Positions 1 to 8,567 of a DNA stretch of 64,000 nucleotides are shown here, piece after piece. A model generated the notes under the pieces. That model did not search any database. It worked only from the letters and a program-made list of their open reading frames with translations, and was not told the DNA's origin. Made by a program: the position numbers and the translations under genes. How positions within the stretch are numbered: position 1 is the stretch's first letter; every line of letters starts with the position of its first letter. Source of the DNA: Chania multitudinisentens RB-25 (GTDB taxonomy: Bacteria > Pseudomonadota > Gammaproteobacteria > Enterobacterales > Enterobacteriaceae); the NCBI RefSeq assembly GCF_000520015.2, contig NZ_CP007044.2, positions 4,960,001 to 5,024,000 of the forward strand, given 5' to 3'.

Positions 1-708
1 ACGCACCAGTTCACTGGCAGAGAGAGTGTCACGCGTCAGGCTGCCCACGTACTGGCCATCGCGCAGCACGCTGACCCGGTCAGACAGTTCGTACACTTCT
101 GCCATCCGGTGGCTGATGTAGATGATTGCCATGCCTTCATCGCGCAGCCGCTTGATCAGTTCAAACAAACGCTGCGTTTCACGGGATGACAACGCAGCAG
201 TGGGTTCATCCATCACCAGAATCCGGCTATTGCGGTGCAATGCGCGGGCGATTTCCACCTGCTGTTGCTCGGCAATGGTCAATCTCATCACCCGATCGCT
301 GGCGCGGAACTGGGCCCCCAGGCGATCGATTACCTTTTGCGCTTCTTCCTGCATGTGATGGCGTTTCACCAGGCCAGCACGCTGGAGCTCACTGCCCAGA
401 AAAATGTTCTCTGCCACCGTCAGGTTAGGCGCCAGATTCATTTCCTGGTAGATCAACGTAATCCCCGCTGCCAGAGCGTCTTTTGGCCCTTTAATCGCGA
501 ACGGTTGCCCATCAATAAAAATTTCCCCGCTGCTGGCGGTATACGCACCGGCCAATATTTTCATCAGTGTGCTTTTACCTGCGCCGTTTTCCCCCATCAG
601 CGCATGGATTTCACCGCGATATACCGTCAGATTGACTCCATTCAGCGCATAAAACTGACCAAAACTCTTGGCAATGTTTCGCATTTCCAGAATCGGCGTG
701 GCGCTCAT
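1..708 (-). CDS. Sugar ABC transporter ATP-binding protein, N-terminal part
   Basis: Partial gene: 236 codons are open from the ATG at 706-708 to the window edge, with no stop. The translation is the first nucleotide-binding domain of an RbsA/MglA/XylG-type double ATPase. It has Walker A GENGAGKST at about residues 39-47, a Q-loop in IYQEMNL, the divergent signature LTIAEQQQVEIA typical of this subfamily, Walker B ILVMDEPT and the switch histidine in ISHRM. Family proteins are about 500 residues with two such domains, so about half is missing. It would energise uptake of a pentose, hexose or similar sugar at the inner membrane. The sugar cannot be told from this part. It is transcribed away from the hybrid histidine kinase at 850, from a shared 141-bp intergenic region. 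Confidence 0.93.
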   Translation of the reverse strand, partial: MSATPILEMRNIAKSFGQFYALNGVNLTVYRGEIHALMGENGAGKSTLMKILAGAYTASSGEIFIDGQPFAIKGPKDALAAGITLIYQEMNLAPNLTVAENIFLGSELQRAGLVKRHHMQEEAQKVIDRLGAQFRASDRVMRLTIAEQQQVEIARALHRNSRILVMDEPTAALSSRETQRLFELIKRLRDEGMAIIYISHRMAEVYELSDRVSVLRDGQYVGSLTRDTLSASELVR

Positions 709-849
709 CGTCATTCCCCGGCTTGCGGTTTGGAGTGATGACAGTTAATCACGTTTAAATAAACACAAAATGTCAGCGGCCATTCATGATTGTCATAATG
801 TTAACGGTGCGGACTTCTATAATCTGCACAGATGGTTAAGGGAGATATC

Positions 850-3462
850 ATGCGTAAACTGCCTTTTCTCGCCAGTGCCCGTGGGCGCTTGCTGATGTTC
901 AATCTGCTGGTGGTGGCCGTTACTTTGATGGTCAGCAGCGTGGCGATCATCGGTTTTAATCATGCGGGTAAACTGCTGGAACACATGCAGGCACAGACGC
1001 TGAAAGAAATGAGTGGCAGTATGGCATTGAGCCGCGATACTTCGAACGTGGCTACTGCTGCTATCAGGCTTTCGCAAGTGGTTGGAGCATTGGAATATCA
1101 GAGTGAGTCAGCCCGTTTGCAGCAGACCCAACTGGCACTGCAAACTTCCCTGACCCGCCTGGCCGCGGCACCCTTGGCCCGCAGCGAACCGGCGCTGGTC
1201 AGCCGCATTATTGCGCGCAGCAACGCGCTGGAAACCAGCGTTACCCACATGCTGGAACTCGGCCACGCCCGCCACCTGCAACGCAATACCCTGCTGAGCA
1301 GCCTGTATCAGGCACAGAGCACGCTGCGCCATATCGCCAGCCTCAACCAGCGCAATCTCCTGAACCAACCGCCGCAACCATTGCTCAGCCAGCTTGATCG
1401 TTTGCTGGCGGTTGCCATCCAAACGCCCACGCCCAAGGCCGCGACCCAACAGCTCAACCAAGTGATGGCCTATTGGCCCATCTACAGCCCAGATGCCCTG
1501 GTCAATGAAAAAATACGCCAGTTCAGCAGCACCGAACGCTCTTTGCTGCCACAAACGCTGGAGCTGGAACAGAGCGATCTGGCGCTGGCTTATTACACCT
1601 ACCATATCAAGGCACTGGTGGCGATGCTCAACGATGACATCAATCTCTACGTGCAGAAGGTGGCGGAGGAGTCGGAACTACGCACCCACCAGACCCACAG
1701 TGAACTCAATTCCATTATCATGTTCATCGGTCTGTTTACTCTGTTGACACTGGTAATTACCGGTTTCGCTGGCTGGTATATCTACCGTAATCTGGGCTCC
1801 AATCTGACGGCAATTGCCAGCGCCATGACGCGGCTGGCGCGCGGGGAACGCAGCGTCAACGTACCCGCGCTGCAGCGGCGCGACGAACTGGGTGAACTGG
1901 CGCGTGCGTTTAACGTTTTTGCCCGCAATACCGCCTCGCTGGAACAAACCTCACGCTTGCTGAAAGAGAAAAGCACCCAGTTGGAAACCACCTTTCTGGC
2001 AATGCGCGACGGCTTTGCGCTGTTCGACAATAACGGCCATCTGGTGGTGTGGAACCCCCAATACCCGCTACTGTTGGGGCTGAGTGAACAGCAATTGCAT
2101 CGCGGCCAGCATTACCGTGAATTGCTGCAATACGTCACGCCACCGCCAGGCCAACGCTGGGAGGAGGTGCTGGCCAATATCTCCAGTGAGTTACCGCATC
2201 CACAAGAGTTACAACTGACTGGTGGCCGCACCGTCGAACTGCGCTTCAGCCCGGTGCCCAACCGCGGCGTGGTAAACGTGGTGTTGGAACGCACCGAACG
2301 CAAAGCATTGGAAGAAGCCCTGCTGCACAGCCAGAAAATGAAGGCGGTTGGCCAACTGACCGGCGGCTTGGCGCATGATTTCAACAATCTGCTGGCGGTG
2401 ATTATCGGTAGCCTGGAACTGACCACCCATCACACACAGGACGCCCAGACCGAACAACGGATTGCTCGCGCCTTAAAAGCCGCAGAACGCGGCGCGCAGC
2501 TCACCCAGCGCCTACTGGCCTTCTCCCGTAAACAGGCACTGCATCCGCAGGCCGTGGTACTAAAAGATCTGGCGGAAAATTTGCGGGAACTGCTGCGCCA
2601 TTCCCTGCCAGCCACCCTTTCTCTGACGATTGAAGCCCAGCCGTCAAGCTGGCTGGCGTGGATCGATGCCAGCCAGTTGGAGAATGCGCTGCTTAATCTG
2701 GTGGTGAATGCCCGTGATGCCATGGCAGGCCGCAGCGGTGTGGTGCAGATCCGTATTTATAATCAGCGCGTGGTGCGTACCGGCGGCAAAAAGCAGGATA
2801 TGGTGGCGCTGGAAGTGATCGATACCGGCTGTGGCATGTCGGAAGAGGTTAAAGCGCAGGTATTCGAACCCTTCTTCACTACCAAATCCGTCGGCAATGG
2901 CAGCGGGCTGGGCCTTTCCATGGTGTATGGTTTTGTGCGTCAGTCCGGTGGCCGGGTGCAGATTGAAACCACCCCCGGCGCTGGAACGCTGGTGCGGCTG
3001 CAACTGCCGCGCGCATCGGCGCTCACTCACGCTGTACCGCACATTGTGCTCCCCGAAGAAAACGACAGCGCCGATCATCTAATCCTGGTGCTGGAAGATG
3101 AAAATGATGTACGCCATACCCTGTGCGAACATTTGCACCAGCTCGGTTACCTGACGCTCGACAGCGCCGACAGCCAGGAAGCTCTGGCCCTGCTGCGCCA
3201 AACGGCCGACATTACTTTTTTGATCAGTGACTTAATGCTGCCGGGTGAACTGAACGGTGTACAGGTGATCAGGCAGGCCCGTGAGATCAATCCACAGCTC
3301 ACCACGCTGTTGATCAGCGGCCAGGATATCCGCCGTCATGATGAAGGTGAACAGCCCGACATTGAGTTACTGCGCAAACCCTTCAGCCAGCGGCAGCTGG
3401 CAGCAGCGCTGCAACGGGCACGCCGCAGAAACGCAGGCACAGACGCCAATCAGCGGGAATAA
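850..3462 (+). CDS. Hybrid sensor histidine kinase with PAS and receiver domains
   Basis: An 870-residue inner-membrane hybrid kinase. The ATG at 850 is chosen over the one at 832 because AAGGGA lies about 6 bases before it. Order: TM helix about 14-36; helical, probably periplasmic, sensing region to about 287; TM helix about 288-312; HAMP linker; a PAS-like segment about 380-485; dimerisation domain with phospho-acceptor His509 in GGLAHDFNN; HATPase with N box (NLVVNARDAM), G1 (DTGCGM) and G2 (GSGLGLSM); and a C-terminal receiver with acidic EDEND, Asp794 in SDLMLPG and Lys in RKPF. No response regulator lies beside it in the window, so phosphate must go to its own receiver and then to an unseen partner. 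Divergence from a sugar ABC gene suggests, but does not prove, sensing of a related solute. Confidence 0.9.
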   Translation: MRKLPFLASARGRLLMFNLLVVAVTLMVSSVAIIGFNHAGKLLEHMQAQTLKEMSGSMALSRDTSNVATAAIRLSQVVGALEYQSESARLQQTQLALQTSLTRLAAAPLARSEPALVSRIIARSNALETSVTHMLELGHARHLQRNTLLSSLYQAQSTLRHIASLNQRNLLNQPPQPLLSQLDRLLAVAIQTPTPKAATQQLNQVMAYWPIYSPDALVNEKIRQFSSTERSLLPQTLELEQSDLALAYYTYHIKALVAMLNDDINLYVQKVAEESELRTHQTHSELNSIIMFIGLFTLLTLVITGFAGWYIYRNLGSNLTAIASAMTRLARGERSVNVPALQRRDELGELARAFNVFARNTASLEQTSRLLKEKSTQLETTFLAMRDGFALFDNNGHLVVWNPQYPLLLGLSEQQLHRGQHYRELLQYVTPPPGQRWEEVLANISSELPHPQELQLTGGRTVELRFSPVPNRGVVNVVLERTERKALEEALLHSQKMKAVGQLTGGLAHDFNNLLAVIIGSLELTTHHTQDAQTEQRIARALKAAERGAQLTQRLLAFSRKQALHPQAVVLKDLAENLRELLRHSLPATLSLTIEAQPSSWLAWIDASQLENALLNLVVNARDAMAGRSGVVQIRIYNQRVVRTGGKKQDMVALEVIDTGCGMSEEVKAQVFEPFFTTKSVGNGSGLGLSMVYGFVRQSGGRVQIETTPGAGTLVRLQLPRASALTHAVPHIVLPEENDSADHLILVLEDENDVRHTLCEHLHQLGYLTLDSADSQEALALLRQTADITFLISDLMLPGELNGVQVIRQAREINPQLTTLLISGQDIRRHDEGEQPDIELLRKPFSQRQLAAALQRARRRNAGTDANQRE

Positions 3463-3556
3463 GGCGATTTTTCATCATCAATTCGTTATCATGCCGCCCT
3501 GCTTTTGATGAATCTGCGTGCGATATCTACAAGCACGCCCAGCCAGGGACAACACT

Positions 3557-4468
3557 ATGCTGTGGTTTAAGAATTTAATGGTTTACCGTTTGAGCCGTGA
3601 GGTTGCGCTAAACGCGGATGAAATGGAAAAACAGCTCAGCGCCTTTGCGTTCACGCCGTGCGGCAGCCAGGATATGGCGAAAACCGGCTGGGTATCACCG
3701 ATGGGTTCTCACAGCGATGCTTTGACGCACGCCGTTAATGGCCAAATCATCATCTGCGCCCGTAAAGAAGAAAAAATCCTGCCTTCGCCGGTGCTCAAGC
3801 AGGAACTACAGGCAAAGATTGAGAAACTGGAAGGTGAACAGCACCGCAAGCTGAAAAAAACCGAGAAAGACTCCCTGAAAGATGAAGTGCTGCACAGCCT
3901 GTTGCCCCGTGCTTTCAGCCGCTTTAACCAGACCTGTATGTGGATCGATACGGTCAATAGCCTGATCATCGTCGATGCCGCCAGCGCCAAACGCGCCGAA
4001 GATACCTTGGCCTTGCTGCGCAAAAGCCTGGGCTCGCTGCCGGTTGTCCCACTGACCATGGAAAGCCCGATCGAACTGACCTTGACCGAATGGGTCCGTT
4101 CTGGTGAATTACCTGCCGGTTTTATCATTCAAGATGAAGCAGAACTGAAAGCCATTCTGGAAGAAGGCGGGGTGATCCGTTGTAAGAAACAGAATCTGAT
4201 CAGCGACGAGATCGCCGTCCACATTGAAGCCGGTAAACTGGTGACCAAACTGGCAGTGGACTGGCAGGAACGTATTCAGTTGATCCTGGCAGACGACGGT
4301 TCTCTCAAACGCCTGAAATTCGCTGATACACTGCGTGAGCAGAACGACGACATTGATCGTGATGATTTCGCCCAGCGTTTTGACGCCGATTTCATTCTGA
4401 TGACCAGCGAGCTAGCAGCGATGATCAGCAATACCATTGAAGCGCTGGGTGGCGAAGCGCAGCGGTAA
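3557..4468 (+). CDS. rdgC: Recombination-associated protein RdgC
   Basis: 303 residues, the E. coli RdgC length, when started at the ATG at 3557 (MLWFKNLMVYRLS). The upstream in-frame extension has no homologous start. RdgC is a nucleoid-associated ring-shaped dimer that binds double-stranded DNA without sequence specificity and restrains RecA-promoted strand exchange. The N-terminal half and the charged central stretch rich in Lys and Glu are typical of the family. In E. coli the order is aroL-yaiA-aroM-yaiE-rdgC. The same order survives here, apart from the genes inserted between aroM and aroL. It converges with ppnP and shares a GC-rich hairpin with it. Confidence 0.97.
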   Translation: MLWFKNLMVYRLSREVALNADEMEKQLSAFAFTPCGSQDMAKTGWVSPMGSHSDALTHAVNGQIIICARKEEKILPSPVLKQELQAKIEKLEGEQHRKLKKTEKDSLKDEVLHSLLPRAFSRFNQTCMWIDTVNSLIIVDAASAKRAEDTLALLRKSLGSLPVVPLTMESPIELTLTEWVRSGELPAGFIIQDEAELKAILEEGGVIRCKKQNLISDEIAVHIEAGKLVTKLAVDWQERIQLILADDGSLKRLKFADTLREQNDDIDRDDFAQRFDADFILMTSELAAMISNTIEALGGEAQR

Positions 4469-4480
4469 ACCGAAGCAAAG

Positions 4481-4510
4481 CCGCCGGGATAGCAGGTGCC
4501 ACCCCGGCGG
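4481..4510. terminator. Hairpin between rdgC and ppnP
   Basis: Perfect 8-bp arms CCGCCGGG and CCCGGCGG around a 14-base loop, between two convergent stop codons. An AT-rich TAAATTATTT follows on the plus strand. Probably a terminator, mainly for rdgC. Confidence 0.65.
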
Positions 4511-4514
4511 TAAA

Positions 4515-4805
4515 TTATTTACTCAGATAACGGCAAAGGTAGGCAGTGGCATCCGCAACCTGCAGGTTGAACTCGCTCTGCCCTGGCACGAAGAACTTTT
4601 CACCCGGCGTAAACACCTGCCAATCCGGCGCACCCGGCAACAACACTTTCAATGCCCCGGTGATCACCGTCATTTCCTCCGGCTGTGCGGTGCTAAAAGT
4701 ATATTGTCCCTCTTCCATCACCCCTATGCTGGTACGACCGATGCTGCTACTGTCGAAACCAATAGACTTCACTTTTCCGGCAAAATATTCGTTTACTTTC
4801 AACAT
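4515..4805 (-). CDS. ppnP: Pyrimidine/purine nucleoside phosphorylase PpnP
   Basis: 96 residues, a single small cupin (DUF1255, formerly YaiE). It starts MLKVNEYFAGKVKSIGF and carries the family's GVMEEGQYTFSTAQPEEM and PGEKFFVPGQSEF segments. The E. coli protein catalyses phosphorolysis of several purine and pyrimidine nucleosides to the free base and ribose 1-phosphate, a cytosolic salvage reaction. It lies between rdgC and aroM as in E. coli. Its ATG at 4805 faces away from rdgC. The 35 bases between its stop and rdgC's hold only the shared hairpin. Confidence 0.95.
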   Translation of the reverse strand: MLKVNEYFAGKVKSIGFDSSSIGRTSIGVMEEGQYTFSTAQPEEMTVITGALKVLLPGAPDWQVFTPGEKFFVPGQSEFNLQVADATAYLCRYLSK

Positions 4806-4939
4806 AAACTGGCACCCGCGTAATCATCTGTGTGGATGCCCATAGTGGGGGATTGTCATTGCTCTGTCACTGATTTTTCATACAAAATGCGATCATGGCG
4901 TACAGGAAGCCCCCAGACCGCGCCAGCTGGCTTGCCACA

Positions 4940-4967
4940 ATAAAAAACGGGGCCAGAAAATAGCCCC
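4940..4967 (-). terminator. Rho-independent terminator of the aroM operon
   Basis: On the minus strand, downstream of the aroM stop, GGGGC and GCCCC arms (4949-4953 and 4963-4967) are followed by GTTTTTTAT. This is a classic intrinsic terminator that ends the OPT transporter-DUF1177-aroM transcript. Confidence 0.8.
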
Positions 4968-5002
4968 AATCGATTAATAATTTTCAAGGAAAACAGACAG
5001 AA

Positions 5003-5680
5003 TTAAATAATGAGTTCAGCCGCCAGCTTGGCCACCAGTACGTTGGAGAGCAACACCGGGATCTCCAACTGTGCCTGCAAAAAATCACGATGCTGCTGGT
5101 GATAACCAATACAATCCAGTACGACAACCTCGGCGCCTTGCTGCTGCAAAACACGTGCCGCCCGCATCAGCGTGGCGTCGTCCGCCAGATAGGGGCTGGC
5201 GACGGCAAAACACGGCGGCGTTGCCAGCAGTTGCCATTTGCTGACCTGTGCTGCGATTTGTTCTTCGATTGGCACCACAATGCCCACCCGATGATCGCTG
5301 ACAATCGCTGAAATCAACGGTGGAATAATGCGATTCGGCTCCAACAACAAAGCACGTTCGGCATGCAGTTGGCTGAATTCACCGGTGCACAGCAGCAGAA
5401 TAACCTCACATCCCGCAGCCTCCAGTTCATTGATTTTTTGCTGCAACCCCTGCTCAACCTGCTCAGCAGCCAGGCTGACCTGGGTTCCATCCTGCAGGCG
5501 CGACACCAGCACTTTTTGTACGTTCTGTGGGCCGTAGCGTTCTACGATCTGGGCCGCAGTCAACCCATCCAATAACCCGACATGCATCATCTTTTCCGCT
5601 GGCAAATAGGTATTCAGCAACGGCATGATGTCACTGCGCGGAGCCTGACCAATAGTTAACGTAGCAAGTGACGCAGGCAT
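5003..5680 (-). CDS. aroM: AroM family protein (Asp/Glu racemase-like fold)
   Basis: 225 residues, homologous along its length to E. coli AroM (MPASLATLTIG start; LSNVLVAKLAAELII end). The biochemical role is unknown. In E. coli aroM lies in the TyrR-controlled aroL transcript, but here it is the last gene of an operon with DUF1177 and an OPT transporter, 3 bases after DUF1177. The sequence has two symmetric Cys motifs, LLLCTGEF (Cys98) and LDCIGYHQ (Cys190), placed like the catalytic thiol pair of Asp/Glu racemases and maleate isomerases. As I recall, the first Cys is absent from E. coli AroM. The context suggests an enzyme acting on the OPT substrate rather than on shikimate metabolism (inference). 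Confidence 0.88.
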   Translation of the reverse strand: MPASLATLTIGQAPRSDIMPLLNTYLPAEKMMHVGLLDGLTAAQIVERYGPQNVQKVLVSRLQDGTQVSLAAEQVEQGLQQKINELEAAGCEVILLLCTGEFSQLHAERALLLEPNRIIPPLISAIVSDHRVGIVVPIEEQIAAQVSKWQLLATPPCFAVASPYLADDATLMRAARVLQQQGAEVVVLDCIGYHQQHRDFLQAQLEIPVLLSNVLVAKLAAELII

Positions 5681-5683
5681 GGT

Positions 5684-6613
5684 TTATTTCCTCCGTTGCA
5701 GATGGCTCAAGCTGCCATACAACGCCAGCAAATGCGCATATTCAGCGGTATCGTAGAAACGGCAGGTGCCGCGCCCAAATTCTTTTGCCACTTCTACGGC
5801 GAATTTCACCGCTAATGCAATGTCCACTTCATGGCTAGCCCCGGTACCACAACCCGGCACCACGGACTCCGTGCAGATCGCCACACCCACCACTGGCGCC
5901 GTTGTCGCGGTTGACGGTTGTAAAATACTGTTGAGGTGGTGCACACCATTACCGTAAGGCGTAATGTCCTGCGTGGTGATTGGAAAAGTCACCGCCGGGC
6001 GGCCACTGGTCATTTCCATAATGCGCAGCAAATCTTCCGCCACCCGCAGGATATAGCCTTCTTTCACCGTCGGTGACAGTGCATAACCTTTGTGATTGAG
6101 TATGCGGTTGCCTTTGGTGGTATCGATCGACAGAATGGCGTCAACTTCCGGCACCACCTCATGCGCGTTCATCGTGGCATCATCAATCGGTGAATCCATA
6201 AAATCCACTGGCTCATGGGGCAGCGTCGGGGCATTCGGGCAAATATGCGTGGTGACTATCACATCCCCCGCCAGCACATCACCTTTGCGTTGCATTTCTG
6301 CCAGTTTCAACGCGCAGGCAACCGCCGCAATAGCGCCATCACCGTCAGACACCAATCCGATACGCGTCGGGCGAGCACCAACTCCCCCTAATCGACCAAC
6401 AATTCCCAATGTCGGGGCACTGCCGCCCACGCTTTTACCCGCGCTACCGGCAATATCGATACGCACAAAATCCGTTGACCCCTTGGCACCACTGGCACGC
6501 TGGGTGCTGGCTGTTATCTTTGGATATTGAGCAAATAAATCAACAATATCCTGGCCGCTCACATACGCATTATCGATTAGTTCAAAAACCTGTAGCGTTT
6601 GTTGCAAACTCAT
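5684..6613 (-). CDS. DUF1177 domain-containing protein
   Basis: 309 residues covering a full DUF1177 protein. No biochemical function is established to my knowledge. Visible conserved blocks include GIVGRLGGVGARPTRIGLVSDGDG, given here as GRLGGVGARPTRIG plus LVSDGDG, then VTTHICPNAPTLPHEP, ILSIDTTKGNRI and CTESVVPGCGTGASHEVDIAL. These hold several Asp, His and Cys that could bind metal. There is no signal peptide or membrane segment, so it should be cytosolic. It lies between the OPT transporter (60 bp upstream) and aroM (3 bp downstream), all on the minus strand. The repeated company of DUF1177, AroM and an OPT/YSL transporter suggests a hydrolase or processing enzyme for the imported compound (inference). 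Confidence 0.88.
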   Translation of the reverse strand: MSLQQTLQVFELIDNAYVSGQDIVDLFAQYPKITASTQRASGAKGSTDFVRIDIAGSAGKSVGGSAPTLGIVGRLGGVGARPTRIGLVSDGDGAIAAVACALKLAEMQRKGDVLAGDVIVTTHICPNAPTLPHEPVDFMDSPIDDATMNAHEVVPEVDAILSIDTTKGNRILNHKGYALSPTVKEGYILRVAEDLLRIMEMTSGRPAVTFPITTQDITPYGNGVHHLNSILQPSTATTAPVVGVAICTESVVPGCGTGASHEVDIALAVKFAVEVAKEFGRGTCRFYDTAEYAHLLALYGSLSHLQRRK

Positions 6614-6673
6614 ATTTTCTACCTCGCAAATGTCCTTTGGTGTATCAATGCACTTAACAATGGCAGTTCAGCG

Positions 6674-8242
6674 TTATTTCCCTTTGCTGGAAAAGATGGA
6701 ATTAAAGAAGTTGAACAACGCGTCACCCGCAATAAACCCAGCCGCCATGATCTCCATCGGAGTACGGCCTTGATCGCCCCAACGTTTGATGATCAGAATG
6801 CGTAGCGTGATACCCACCACCACCGCCCAGCCTGCCAACGGGTTGTTGATCAGCAACCCCGTTGCCAGCAATACGCCGAGCTGGCGCTTTGGCCCACCGA
6901 TAAACTGCACAATAGCCCCAGGAATAGCCCAGATCAGCAGGCTGAAAGCGATGCCCGGCTGGGCACCCGCTTCAATGGTTTTGGCATAAACACGCGCAAC
7001 CGGCGGGATCAGATCCTGTAGGAAATAGCTGGTATAGGAGAAATAAACCACCGGAATGGCAATCACAAACGCGATCATGGCAGCGATCAATTGGATACGC
7101 CGCCCCAACAGCTCTTGCTGCAAATCTTTACCATAACCACGCAGGATGAAACCGGCTTTCAGGTCAAAGCCCATGTCCGCAAACGCCGGGCCGGTAGCGG
7201 CAGTAAAGCCGGTCAGAATACACAACGCCAACGGTGGGAAACCGAGCAGAATACCCACAATCAGGGTGATCAGCGCCACTGCAAAGGCCGGGAACCAGCC
7301 AGAATGCATCGCCGCAATCCCTACGATCAGTTCATGCACAAAGGCAGCAAAGGCGGCATAAATCACAAACAGCAGTAACATGGTCAGCGACATCTCGCTG
7401 TACAACCCACCCATCAACGCCAGCAACACGGCAATGGCCACATAGCCCACCGCGCCCAGCCCCAGCGCCTTACGCACCTCGCTGTCAGGCTGTGTATGAG
7501 TAACGACGGTATCGGTATTTTTGTTACGGATCACCAGTACCACCTGAATCAACGCCACTAACCCTGCCCCCACCATCACACCGTGCGGAATATACTGCGC
7601 GTTGAGATCAACTCCGGTCAGTGGCTGGCCATAAGCCCGCAACAGCAGGCCGATGCCAAACATACTCAATGCCCAGATGTTACCGATAAAGGCAGTACCA
7701 AAAGCAGCCATCGGGATTTTTAGCATCGAACCGGCAACGCCTACCACCACGCCCACCACCAGTAACCATGCCTGTTTGCCACCCCGATCGCCGGCCTTGA
7801 TGGCTTCTGCCGCAGCTACCCCAGGTGGCCACGCATTGGCTGCCGGAAACACCTTAGTGTCAAACAAACGATACAGCAGGTAGGCATCCAGCAGCATCGC
7901 GGCTGACGCACCGATGAACATCGGCATAATCAGCTGCGGCTGCCCCATCACATAAGGAACGGCAATCGGCATCAGCAGGCAGTTGGCAGCACCAAAGGTC
8001 GCCGACGAAATCACCGTCTGCGCCAGGTTTTGCGTATGTATCGAGCGGTAACGCTGAAACATCTGTAGAGGAATACGCGCAAGCAACATGGCAAACAGTG
8101 CGCCAATTATCGAAGTATTGGGCGTGACACCCAGCGTCGTGATCAGCTGCACGCCGATAATTGCCCCGATAATGGACAGCAGTACCAGCATCAGCAGTGT
8201 GCCGATATCTTTTAACGGATGAGTGGTTGTCTCTGGTTTCAT
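6674..8242 (-). CDS. OPT/YSL-family transporter
   Basis: 522 residues, very hydrophobic, with about 12-14 predicted membrane helices. It carries an OPT-type block, FPAANAWPPGVAAAEAIKAG, around residue 150. The ATG at 8242 is preferred; an in-frame TTG two codons earlier is possible. OPT transporters import oligopeptides, their derivatives or metal chelates across the inner membrane with protons. The substrate here is not evident. It is the first gene of the operon with DUF1177 and aroM. Its leader contains a perfect 8-bp inverted repeat at 8311-8331 that matches one in front of the neighbouring IclR gene, so IclR control is likely. Confidence 0.87.
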   Translation of the reverse strand: MKPETTTHPLKDIGTLLMLVLLSIIGAIIGVQLITTLGVTPNTSIIGALFAMLLARIPLQMFQRYRSIHTQNLAQTVISSATFGAANCLLMPIAVPYVMGQPQLIMPMFIGASAAMLLDAYLLYRLFDTKVFPAANAWPPGVAAAEAIKAGDRGGKQAWLLVVGVVVGVAGSMLKIPMAAFGTAFIGNIWALSMFGIGLLLRAYGQPLTGVDLNAQYIPHGVMVGAGLVALIQVVLVIRNKNTDTVVTHTQPDSEVRKALGLGAVGYVAIAVLLALMGGLYSEMSLTMLLLFVIYAAFAAFVHELIVGIAAMHSGWFPAFAVALITLIVGILLGFPPLALCILTGFTAATGPAFADMGFDLKAGFILRGYGKDLQQELLGRRIQLIAAMIAFVIAIPVVYFSYTSYFLQDLIPPVARVYAKTIEAGAQPGIAFSLLIWAIPGAIVQFIGGPKRQLGVLLATGLLINNPLAGWAVVVGITLRILIIKRWGDQGRTPMEIMAAGFIAGDALFNFFNSIFSSKGK

Positions 8243-8310
8243 GAACAATATTCCCTGAATAACCCTGTCGTTTGACTAAAATAATATTCCAGGCATAAAA
8301 AACACCACCA

Positions 8311-8331
8311 CAGTTCCATTATCTGGAACTG
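8311..8331. promoter_or_regulatory. Probable IclR operator of the OPT-DUF1177-aroM operon
   Basis: CAGTTCCA-ttatc-TGGAACTG, a perfect 8-bp inverted repeat with a 5-base spacer, about 70 bases upstream of the transporter ATG. The same core GTTCCA-N5-TGGAAC sits before the iclR gene at 9358. IclR regulators bind such short palindromes. I see nothing else firm in the rest of the 325-bp gap 8243-8567. Confidence 0.7.
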
Positions 8332-8567
8332 ACAATGAAATGAATTACTTATTGCCTCCTTATTTGTCTGATTAATCACAACCAGTAATCCACACTGCGA
8401 TTAAACCACTAACGAATTTCCCTGATATCAGCGCATAAACGCACTCAACCATGACACTGCTTTCTTTTTTTATTCCTATTACAAACGGCAACATCGTTGA
8501 CTATGCAAAGTCACTCATTCTATCCCTGAGTCTGACTCCGGCGGCGCTTTTGGCACCTTGGGATCAA

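Noticed and set aside
235..738. 167-residue plus-strand frame
   Set aside because: Antisense shadow of the sugar ABC ATPase, which has Walker A, signature and Walker B on the minus strand.
2644..3078. 144-residue minus-strand frame inside the histidine kinase
   Set aside because: Antisense to a fully conserved kinase domain; no family features.
4437..4823. 128-residue plus-strand frame over ppnP
   Set aside because: Antisense shadow of ppnP, which matches its family over its full length.
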